From contig CAINEG010000148.1 of the NCBI GenBank assembly GCA_903847655.1, forward strand, positions 1-8,541: 8,541 bases of DNA. The letters run 5' to 3'. The notes under the pieces were generated by a model. The model made no database searches. It saw only the letters and a program-made list of their open reading frames with translations, and was not told the origin of the DNA. Origin of the DNA: an uncultured Bacteroidota bacterium (lineage in GTDB: Bacteria; Bacteroidota; Bacteroidia; Chitinophagales; Chitinophagaceae). This document shows positions 1-6,715 of the stretch, piece after piece (the stretch's first letter is position 1; each line of letters begins with the position of its first letter). The translations under genes were made by a program, and so were the position numbers.

Positions 1-1
1 A

Positions 2-895
2 ATCGCCGACACCATTCAAGACCAAGGCAGGTATGGTTTTCAGCATTTGGGCATACAAGCCAATGGATGCATGGATTATTTATCCGCGCAATTAGGCAAT
101 GCCATTGTGCAGAACCCTTTGGATCATCCAGTGATTGAATTGTATTTCCCAGCAAGCAGTTTTTGTTTTACTAGTAGTTATACCATTTGTATTACTGGTG
201 CTAATTTTGTCCCCCTTCTCAATGACAAAAGTATTGAACTCAATAAAGCCATTCAAGTAGCTGAAAACGATGTTCTAAAATTTTTAAAACCCATCGAAGG
301 AAGTGTTGCCTACTTAGCCATCCAAGGAAAAATTAATACCCCTAAGTGGTTAGAGAGTCAAAGTTATTTCTCCACTACCCTTCAAAAAGATTTCGAATTT
401 GATCTACGCCCCAATGATCAAAATAATTTATCCAATCATTCCCTCCATGCCGATAAATTATACGCCATCCCTGCGCATGTTTTTTCTTCCAACCCCATTA
501 GATTTATTCCAGGTCCTGCTTGGAATGATTTAACTGCCAATGCCATTCATAAAATATTGACACAAGCTTTTCATACCACTTTGCAAACCAATAGAATGGG
601 TTATTTATTGAAGGGCCCATTGCTTGAATTAACCAAACCCAATCAATATTTATCTTCTGCGGTGACCAGGGGTACTTTACAATTACTTCCCAACGGCTCC
701 CTCATGGTTTTAATGGCTGATCACCAAACCATTGGTGGTTATGCGAATTTGGGTCAAATTATTTTGGTAGATTTACCAAGGTTTGCTCAATTAAAAAATG
801 ATACAGCCTTTCATTTTAGTTTAACCAATGTCAACACCGCACATCAACTATACCAAGAAATTCAACAAGGGTTTATCCATAGACCTGAATTGTGA
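2..895 (+). CDS. pxpC: 5-oxoprolinase subunit C (biotin-dependent carboxyltransferase-like, KipA/allophanate hydrolase subunit 2 family), 5' partial
   Basis: The reading frame is open from base 2, so the true start lies upstream; about 297 residues are visible, close to the roughly 310-330 usual for the family. The first visible residues, TIQDQGRYGFQHLG, followed by a CMD triplet, match the family's N-terminal signature (T-x-QD-x-GR-x-G-x-QHLG ... AMD). Later come a PGP motif near 511, NRMGY at 589-603, and an LMADHQT-IGGY block at about 711-745 with DLPRFAQ at 772-792; all are typical of the family. PxpC works with PxpA and PxpB in the cytoplasm to cleave 5-oxoproline to glutamate at the cost of ATP. 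The following gene is pxpA, which supports this role over urea-amidolyase or kinase-inhibitor (KipA) roles. PxpB should lie directly upstream. Family assignment is firm; the subunit role rests on family knowledge and context. Confidence 0.93.
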   Translation: MADTIQDQGRYGFQHLGIQANGCMDYLSAQLGNAIVQNPLDHPVIELYFPASSFCFTSSYTICITGANFVPLLNDKSIELNKAIQVAENDVLKFLKPIEGSVAYLAIQGKINTPKWLESQSYFSTTLQKDFEFDLRPNDQNNLSNHSLHADKLYAIPAHVFSSNPIRFIPGPAWNDLTANAIHKILTQAFHTTLQTNRMGYLLKGPLLELTKPNQYLSSAVTRGTLQLLPNGSLMVLMADHQTIGGYANLGQIILVDLPRFAQLKNDTAFHFSLTNVNTAHQLYQEIQQGFIHRPEL

Positions 896-1610
896 TATGG
901 GCGAAGGCATGGGCAATGAAGCCGAGCTGATGCCTTTGGTTAGTAGTGCCAATATTTCCTGTGGTTACCATGCAGGCAATACCGATTCCATCAAAAAAAC
1001 AATTGAGCTTGCTTTAAAATACAATGTAGCCATTGGTGCCCATCCTGGCTATGACGATAAAATTAATTTTGGCAGGGTTTCACAAATGGTTTCTTTATTA
1101 GAAATGGCCGAACTCATTGCAGAGCAAATGTATGTGTTTGAAAGAATTGCCTTACCCTTGGGCGCTCGTTTGCATCATGTAAAATTACATGGTGCTTTGT
1201 ACAATGATTGTGCAAAAGATGCAGCACTGAGTAAAATATTTATTCAAACCATTCAAGCCATCGATCCAGATTTAATTATTTATGGATTAAGCGGAAGTCA
1301 TACCATCAACCAAGCAAAAATATTGGGACAACCTTTTGCGAATGAAGTTTTTGCGGATAGAACCTATCAACAAGATGGTTCCTTAACCCCAAGGTATTTA
1401 GATCATGCCATGATTGATGATGCTGAGGAAGCTTGCGCGCAAGTACTTAAAATAATTTTTGATCAAAAAGTAGAAACCGCACATGGCAGCCCTATCGATA
1501 TTGAAGCGAATACCGTATGTGTGCATGGAGATGGCCCTCATGCATTTGACATTGCCACTGCCTTGCATCAAAGTTTGAAAAATAATGCTATCGCCATTCA
1601 ACATGTCTAA
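828..1610 (+). CDS. pxpA: 5-oxoprolinase subunit A (LamB/YcsF family)
   Basis: This 260-residue cytoplasmic protein has the normal length for the LamB/YcsF family. Family motifs appear in order: IDLNCDMGEG (residues 18-27), ANISCGYHAG (41-50), GAHPGYDD (70-77), VKLHGALYN (118-126), EVFADRTYQ (173-181) and VCVHGDGPHA (230-239). With PxpB and PxpC it forms the ATP-dependent enzyme that hydrolyses 5-oxoproline, a damage product of glutamine and glutamate, to glutamate. The ATG at 828 is chosen because no other ATG, GTG or TTG precedes the conserved IDLN strand; the next ATG (897) falls inside that motif and would remove it. This gives a 68-base overlap with pxpC and an N-terminal extension of about 16 residues compared with typical members. 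A non-standard start such as ATA at 879 cannot be excluded. The 3' end overlaps the next gene by 8 bases, so the genes are probably translationally coupled. Confidence 0.93.
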   Translation: MSTPHINYTKKFNKGLSIDLNCDMGEGMGNEAELMPLVSSANISCGYHAGNTDSIKKTIELALKYNVAIGAHPGYDDKINFGRVSQMVSLLEMAELIAEQMYVFERIALPLGARLHHVKLHGALYNDCAKDAALSKIFIQTIQAIDPDLIIYGLSGSHTINQAKILGQPFANEVFADRTYQQDGSLTPRYLDHAMIDDAEEACAQVLKIIFDQKVETAHGSPIDIEANTVCVHGDGPHAFDIATALHQSLKNNAIAIQHV

Positions 1611-2793
1611 AAATAGCAGCCCTTTAAAATCCATGACTGGCCTGAGTTTAGGCGCTGCATTTTTAATGGCCAATTCATCTATTGGCCCCGGATTTTTAAC
1701 ACAGACTTCTTTTTATACCGAACAACTCATTACCAGTTTTGGTTTTGTTATTTTACTTTCTATCATTTTAGATTTTGGTGCACAAATTAATATTTGGCGC
1801 GCCATTACATTGAGTGGCATGCGAGCGCAAGAAATTGCGAATGAATTGTTCCCAGGTTTAGGACATTTACTTTCTTTATTGGTGGTACTAGGTGGCTTTG
1901 CTTTTAATATTGGCAATATTGCAGGCTGCGGATTGGCCTTAAATATTTTAACAGGCATTTCTTTTGCCAAAGGTGCAATGTTAAGTGGCATCGTGGCCAT
2001 TGTTATTTTTTGGGTAGATGAAATTGGCAAAGTATTGGATCAACTCACTAAAATATTAGGCATTTTAAAAATTGGATTGACCTTGCTTATTGTATACGCA
2101 GCGCACCCCCCTATTTTAGCAGCAGTGCATCATACCTTTATTCCGGAAAAAATTTCATTGTTGGCCATTGTGACCATTGTAGGCGGAACCGTGGGTGGTT
2201 ACATAACTTTCTCCGGTGCACACCGATTGATAGATGCAGGTATTTCAGGCACCGAGCACATCAAGTTTGTGACTAAAAGTGCTACCACAGGTATTTTAAT
2301 TTCTTCCTTAATGCGATTTATTTTATTTCTTGCAGCGGTGGGTGTGGTAAGTAAGGGCATTCACTTAGATAAAAATAATCCAGCAGCCACTGTATTTGAA
2401 TCGGCAGGGGGAAGATGGGGTTTGTTTATTTTTGGAATTGTACTTTGGAGCGCCGCCATTTCATCGGTGATTGGCGCCTCTTATACCTCTTATAGTTTTA
2501 TTAAAAATTTGAAAATAAAAATTTTACAAAACGAACGTAAATGCATCACCGCCTTTATTGTTATATCCACTAGTATTTTTGTTTTTTTAGGCAAGCCTAA
2601 AGAATTGTTGTTGATGGCAGGACTGGTGAATGGATTTATTTTACCTTTTGCGCTTTCCATTATGCTCATTGCTGGCAGAAAATTACCCATCTTAAAACAA
2701 TACAAATATCCTATTTGGATAGAAGCCATGGGTTGGATGGTCGTAGTGATGATGGGCACGATGAGTGTGTTGGCCTTGACCCAACAATTCTAA
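1603..2793 (+). CDS. NRAMP-superfamily (YcsG-like) membrane transporter of the 5-oxoprolinase operon
   Basis: This is a 396-residue inner-membrane protein with about 11 hydrophobic segments, fitting an NRAMP/APC-fold transporter. Near the N-terminus, SIGPGFLTQTSFYT (residues 26-39) aligns with NRAMP helix 1, but the DPGN metal-binding motif reads TEQL. The helix 6 region GGTVGGYITFSGAH (194-207) lacks the MPH motif. By my reading it is therefore unlikely to carry Mn or Fe in the classical way. Bacillus subtilis ycsG, an NRAMP-like gene, lies beside ycsF (pxpA) and kipI/kipA, so the linkage recurs across phyla. Uptake of 5-oxoproline or a related amino acid is an inference from context. The start is taken as ATG 1603, where ATGTCTAA overlaps the pxpA stop by 8 bases; an in-frame ATG at 1585 would add six residues. 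The stop directly abuts the convergent gene at 2794. Confidence 0.85.
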   Translation: MSKNSSPLKSMTGLSLGAAFLMANSSIGPGFLTQTSFYTEQLITSFGFVILLSIILDFGAQINIWRAITLSGMRAQEIANELFPGLGHLLSLLVVLGGFAFNIGNIAGCGLALNILTGISFAKGAMLSGIVAIVIFWVDEIGKVLDQLTKILGILKIGLTLLIVYAAHPPILAAVHHTFIPEKISLLAIVTIVGGTVGGYITFSGAHRLIDAGISGTEHIKFVTKSATTGILISSLMRFILFLAAVGVVSKGIHLDKNNPAATVFESAGGRWGLFIFGIVLWSAAISSVIGASYTSYSFIKNLKIKILQNERKCITAFIVISTSIFVFLGKPKELLLMAGLVNGFILPFALSIMLIAGRKLPILKQYKYPIWIEAMGWMVVVMMGTMSVLALTQQF

Positions 2794-5190
2794 TTAATTT
2801 TTATCTTGAACACCCTGCTCTAGCATTTCCAATTTATTTTCTTTGGGTTTAAAACCAAAATTATAACGCAAGGAAATACCCCATCTTCTCGAATCAGTCT
2901 CTCTATACCCTATTGCATTTTGCGTGCCTTGATGTAACTCAAAATGATTGTTGTTGGTAAATAAAAAATCATTGTAGCTAGCGGTGATGACTAATTTTTT
3001 GTTTAAAAATTGTCTATTGATAGAAGTATTGAGCGAGCCAAAATCAGACAATTCATAAAATTGTTGTTGGCCTTTGATTCTCCAAAATCCATTGAATGTA
3101 AGTGTAGAAAATCCATCAATTTTATAGGATTGAAAAGAAAAGATGGACCAGGTACCTCTGTTAAAAACAATAGGTTTGCCTTCGTAAAAGCCGGTATATT
3201 CATTTCGATTGTACTGAGTACCTACTACAGCAAAATATTTCTTGCCTGGCGGTATCACACCAATTACTCTAAAATAAGTTTCTCTACTTTTTCCCAAATT
3301 ATCATATGTACGGTAACTCACTTGCTTATTGGTGGGCGATTGATACACCACACTAGTAAAGATGTCTGTGGTTTCATTGACCCCATAAGCAAACAAGGGC
3401 TTGTCATCCACACTTATATTGGCTTCGTAATTGGTCGTGAATTGTGGTTTAAGTCTAGGGTTTCCCACTTCGTATAAAAATGGATCTACGTACTTTGCAA
3501 AAGGATTTAAATAATCGTAAGAGGGCCTGCTGATAGATTTTCTGTACACTAAAAACCCACGCAGTTCATAATTCATAATCATGATGATCTTCCTACTCAA
3601 ATACACATAAGGAAATGCGTCCACCCTATTCAAAGAAAATGTAGTATCCTTTGGAATAAGTTGATGTCCCTGCATGATGGTTTGTTCCAATCTCGAGCCA
3701 ACTTTTAAAATCACTGGACCCCAGGTTTTAGAAGCTTGCAGATAACCCGCATTGATCTGCTCGGTGTATTTAAAACTACTGGTACGAAAAGGATCTGCTA
3801 TAGTTTGCCCTAAAATTGTTTTAGTATAATCGGAATGATTGTTAAAATTTAAAATCGAGCTTTTAATTCCTGATTCTAACACTAAACCTAAAGCCTTTTT
3901 CTTAAAATCAGATTGGTAAGTAAAATAATTTCGATCATTACCATAGTTGCCATTGCCGCCCGTATTGGTATTGTTATTTACTAATACATTGTTATAGTTT
4001 TGATCGGTACTGCTATTTGAAAAATTAAAGGATACATCATTCACCCATTCTCCGCCAATGGTGTCTAATTTTAATTTAGCTCTAAAAGATTGATTGATAA
4101 AATTATTCGTGCCCTTATTGTTTACATAAGATTGTAAATTTCCTGTATTTTGATTATTAGAAATTTGATGTAAGAAAGATTCACTATGGGTGGTATTGTC
4201 AAATTTATTCTGACTAATTCTTCCATCATAATTAAGGTCCCATTTTTCTTTGAGGGTTTTGCCAAAACCATATCCCATATTGATATAATTATTGGGCGAT
4301 ACGGCATTGGCCAACTGTCTTAAAACCGAATCAGGGCTGATGGTTCTATCTGTGCTGGTAATGGTATAGCCATTATTGTTGCCATATTGTGCATTAATAT
4401 AAGAACTTAATTTATCATTGTTATTGTTCAAATTAAATCCAATGAATTGGTTACCATATTTACCTTGAGCAAACCCACTATTAAATGAACCATTCATACC
4501 CAATTTTACGCCTTTCATTAAAACAATATTCACTAATCCTCCCCCACCTGAAGCATCGTATTTTGCAGAAGGTGTTCTAATTAATTCAATTTTCTGAATG
4601 GCATTGGGCGGTAAACTTTTTAATAAAATAGCTACATCTGCAGTACTCATTTTTAAATCTCGGCCATTGATTTGCACGCCGGCTGGAGACAAACCATTTA
4701 AATAAATATTCCCATCTTGGTCTATAAAAATACCTGGCACTTTTTCTACGGTTTCATAGGCATTGGTAGAACTTGCTGCCAAAGGTTCTGGATCTACCAC
4801 CGACTTATCCTCCTCTTGACGAATTAATGGCTTGGAAGATTTGACGACCACTTCCTTTAATTGAGTAGGATCTTCGGTGAGTTTAATGGCAATGGACTTT
4901 TGTTCATTCAATGAATATTCTTTGACAAACTTCTTATACCCAATGGCAGATACTTTTATTTGATAGGTATTGTTCGCAGCAAGATTGACTTTCGCAAGCC
5001 CAATACTATCTGTAATAGAATTGATTCTTTTAGTCGTGTCAGATTTATTGACAACTATAATATTTGCAAAACCTACCGGATTGTTTTTCGCATCCACTAT
5101 TTTAATTAAAATGGAAATTTGTTGCGCGAATGAAAGGAGGGTGAAACTTGAAAACAGTAAAATAAGCGAAAGCCTGAAAATTGAAGGCAT
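2794..5190 (-). CDS. Outer-membrane beta-barrel protein, TonB-dependent-receptor-like, with carboxypeptidase-regulatory-like N-terminal domain
   Basis: The product has 798 residues. Residues 1-22 are a signal peptide with a long hydrophobic core ending at SFAQ. Residues about 24-105 form a carboxypeptidase-D regulatory-like beta-sandwich (NPVGFANI, then IGYKK). A plug-like domain follows at about 112-225: LKEVVV at the entry, VPGIFIDQDGNIYLNG, VQINGRD, and IELIRTPSAKYDASGGGG near its end. The rest is an Asn- and aromatic-rich barrel containing ISRPSYDYLNPF (553-564) and YEVGNPRLKPQ (573-583), hallmarks of the Bacteroidota outer-membrane beta-barrel family (OMP_b-brl_3, PF14905). The last strand GISLRYNFGF is followed by an 18-residue charged tail. 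No clear TonB box and no SusD partner are visible, so the cargo is unknown. It begins 16 bases after a tRNA and may depend on that tRNA's promoter. Confidence 0.9.
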   Translation of the reverse strand: MPSIFRLSLILLFSSFTLLSFAQQISILIKIVDAKNNPVGFANIIVVNKSDTTKRINSITDSIGLAKVNLAANNTYQIKVSAIGYKKFVKEYSLNEQKSIAIKLTEDPTQLKEVVVKSSKPLIRQEEDKSVVDPEPLAASSTNAYETVEKVPGIFIDQDGNIYLNGLSPAGVQINGRDLKMSTADVAILLKSLPPNAIQKIELIRTPSAKYDASGGGGLVNIVLMKGVKLGMNGSFNSGFAQGKYGNQFIGFNLNNNNDKLSSYINAQYGNNNGYTITSTDRTISPDSVLRQLANAVSPNNYINMGYGFGKTLKEKWDLNYDGRISQNKFDNTTHSESFLHQISNNQNTGNLQSYVNNKGTNNFINQSFRAKLKLDTIGGEWVNDVSFNFSNSSTDQNYNNVLVNNNTNTGGNGNYGNDRNYFTYQSDFKKKALGLVLESGIKSSILNFNNHSDYTKTILGQTIADPFRTSSFKYTEQINAGYLQASKTWGPVILKVGSRLEQTIMQGHQLIPKDTTFSLNRVDAFPYVYLSRKIIMIMNYELRGFLVYRKSISRPSYDYLNPFAKYVDPFLYEVGNPRLKPQFTTNYEANISVDDKPLFAYGVNETTDIFTSVVYQSPTNKQVSYRTYDNLGKSRETYFRVIGVIPPGKKYFAVVGTQYNRNEYTGFYEGKPIVFNRGTWSIFSFQSYKIDGFSTLTFNGFWRIKGQQQFYELSDFGSLNTSINRQFLNKKLVITASYNDFLFTNNNHFELHQGTQNAIGYRETDSRRWGISLRYNFGFKPKENKLEMLEQGVQDKN

Positions 5191-5206
5191 TAAATAATAT
5201 AATATG

Positions 5207-5279
5207 TGGAGAATAGCGGGTTCGAACCGCTGACCTCTTGCATGCCATGCAAGCGATCTACCAACTGAGCTAATTCCCC
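5207..5279 (-). tRNA. tRNA-Ala (anticodon GGC)
   Basis: The minus strand folds into a complete 73-nt cloverleaf. The acceptor stem GGGGAAT/ATTCTCC contains the G3:U70 wobble that is the alanine identity element, with discriminator A73. The D-loop AGTTGGTA carries G18G19. The anticodon stem CTTGC/GCAAG closes the loop ATGGCAT, giving anticodon GGC with U33 and the A32-U38 pair known from alanine GGC tRNAs. The T-arm is AGCGG-TTCGAAC-CCGCT. CCA is not encoded: the bases after A73 are CAT. The one flaw is in the D-stem, where GCTC faces GATC, leaving a C11/U24 mismatch. The gene lies 57 bases after gltA and 16 bases before the outer-membrane-protein gene, all on the same strand. Confidence 0.97.
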
Positions 5280-5288
5280 TGAAGGGTG

Positions 5289-5318
5289 CAAAACTAAGCT
5301 CAATTAGTTAAAATTCAA
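5289..5318 (-). promoter_or_regulatory. Bacteroidota-type promoter of tRNA-Ala
   Basis: On the minus strand, TAGTTTTG (5289-5296) is a perfect match to the Bacteroidota -7 consensus TANNTTTG. A TTG (5316-5318) lies 19 bases upstream of it, which fits the -33 element and its usual spacing. The -7 box ends nine bases before the mature tRNA 5' end, so the primary transcript would have only a short leader for RNase P to remove. No comparable box is visible between the tRNA and the outer-membrane-protein gene, so this promoter may serve both. Confidence 0.7.
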
Positions 5319-5336
5319 TAGGAAAGTAAGTAAAAA

Positions 5337-6653
5337 TTAAATCTCTCCTTTGCCATCCAACCAAAGTTTAACTGCTTCGGTGGTTACAGATTTTGGTCTT
5401 TCTAATGGGAAGCCTAAGGCTCTATCCCAAGTTAAACTAGCCAAAACCCCTAAGGCTCTACTTACTGCAAATAAGACCGTGTAAAATTCGTATTCAACAA
5501 TACCATAATGCACCAATAAAGCACCACTATGTGCATCTACATTGGGCCAAGGATTTTTTACTTTTCCTAAAGATTCTAAAATTGGTGGCACAGTTTCATA
5601 AATTTTCCAAACGGTGTTCACTAATTTATCATCGGCTAAATGTTTTTTTCCAAAGGCCATTTGTGCAGTGAAACGAGGATCAGTTTTTCTTAATACCGCG
5701 TGACCATAACCTGGTACTACTTTTCCAGAGGCTAAAGTTTTTTGAACATAGTCTGCAATTTGAGCTGCAGAGGGTTCGTCGGTGCCAATGGCTTCTTGCA
5801 TTTCAAAAATCCATTTGATCACTTCTTGATTGGCTAATCCATGCAAAGGACCTGCTAATCCGTTCATCCCTGCCGCATAACTTAAATAAGGATCGCTTAA
5901 GGCAGAACCTACTAAGTGGGTGGTATGTGCAGATACATTACCTCCTTCATGGTCAGCATGGATTGTCATATATAAGCGCATCAATTCTTTAGTACTCTCA
6001 TCCTCAAAGCCCATCATATAGGCCAAATTACCTGCCCAGTCTAATAAACCGTTCGGGTGAATGTGTTCGCTATTTTTATATTTTCTTCTGTAGATATATG
6101 CTGCGATTCTTGGTAAGCGCGCAATTAAATCCATAGAGTCATCATAAGTATATTGCCAGTAATCTTTTTTGTTCATGCCCTTGGCATACTCCTGTGCAAA
6201 TTTAGATTCTGTTTGCAAAGCCATCACCGCAGCAACATACATCGTCATCGGATGTGCATTCAATGGAAAGGCATCAATCACATCAAATACATGAGAAGGC
6301 ACATGGCTTCTTCTTTGCCAATTATTAGTGATAGCATGTACATCTTCCTCATTAGGTATCTCCCCAATCATCATTAAATAAAACAATCCTTCTGGTAATG
6401 GTTCATCACCCTTAGGTGCTTTTGGTAATTTTGCTTGTAGTTCTGGGATGGTAAATCCTCTAAAACGAATTCCTTCTTGCGCATCCAATAAACTTGTTTC
6501 TGTAACTAGTCCTGTAATACCACGCATGCCCTGATAAGCTTGCGCTAAGGTTACTTCACCAATTTTTTTATCGCCATGTTCTTTGATGATTTCTTTAATC
6601 TCCAAACTAGCTGCAATTGCTTTAGCGGTAAACCTGTCTTTAATTTCTTCCAT
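5337..6653 (-). CDS. gltA: Citrate synthase, mitochondrial-like (Si-type) class
   Basis: This 438-residue cytoplasmic enzyme condenses oxaloacetate and acetyl-CoA to citrate, the entry step of the TCA cycle. Motifs, numbered from the ATG at 6653, are: GMRGITGLVTETS near 42-54, GIRFRGFTIPE near 61-71, HADHEGGNVSAH (232-243), NGLAGPLHGLANQE with catalytic His271, VPGYGHAV with catalytic His318, and WPNVDAHSG with catalytic Asp373. Substrate arginines are at 327 (DPRF), 399 (SRALG) and 419 (LERPK). From memory these blocks match mammalian mitochondrial citrate synthase much better than the Escherichia coli GltA type. The open frame could begin at a TTG two codons upstream (6659), but ATG 6653 is preferred. 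It follows lptG by 62 bases and has its own promoter-like box. No terminator hairpin is visible in the 57 bases before the tRNA. Confidence 0.96.
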   Translation of the reverse strand: MEEIKDRFTAKAIAASLEIKEIIKEHGDKKIGEVTLAQAYQGMRGITGLVTETSLLDAQEGIRFRGFTIPELQAKLPKAPKGDEPLPEGLFYLMMIGEIPNEEDVHAITNNWQRRSHVPSHVFDVIDAFPLNAHPMTMYVAAVMALQTESKFAQEYAKGMNKKDYWQYTYDDSMDLIARLPRIAAYIYRRKYKNSEHIHPNGLLDWAGNLAYMMGFEDESTKELMRLYMTIHADHEGGNVSAHTTHLVGSALSDPYLSYAAGMNGLAGPLHGLANQEVIKWIFEMQEAIGTDEPSAAQIADYVQKTLASGKVVPGYGHAVLRKTDPRFTAQMAFGKKHLADDKLVNTVWKIYETVPPILESLGKVKNPWPNVDAHSGALLVHYGIVEYEFYTVLFAVSRALGVLASLTWDRALGFPLERPKSVTTEAVKLWLDGKGEI

Positions 6654-6693
6654 AGCCAAAATATTGTGATTGAAAACCGTTTAAATTTCGGCA

Positions 6694-6701
6694 CAAAGTT
6701 A
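6694..6701 (-). promoter_or_regulatory. Putative -7 promoter box for gltA
   Basis: The minus strand reads TAACTTTG, a perfect match to TANNTTTG, 40 bases upstream of the gltA ATG and inside the 62-base gap after lptG. This would allow gltA expression independent of tgt-lptG. There is no TTG at the preferred 19-base spacing upstream, and TANNTTTG can occur by chance in AT-rich DNA, so confidence is moderate. Confidence 0.42.
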
Positions 6702-6715
6702 ACTCAAAAAAAGGT

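Noticed and set aside
1398..1673. Minus-strand 91-codon frame across the pxpA/transporter junction
   Set aside because: It is antisense to two well-supported genes and has no recognisable domain or promoter.
2768..2786. TGTTGG / CCAACA inverted repeat (6-bp stem, 7-base loop) at the end of the transporter gene as a terminator
   Set aside because: The stem is short, lies inside coding sequence, and no T-run follows it directly; the first T-rich stretch starts about 10 bases later. It could be chance.
3010..3477. 155-codon open frame on the + strand
   Set aside because: It lies antisense to conserved barrel coding sequence (including the NPRLKPQ region), resembles no known family, and is best explained as a shadow of the minus-strand gene.
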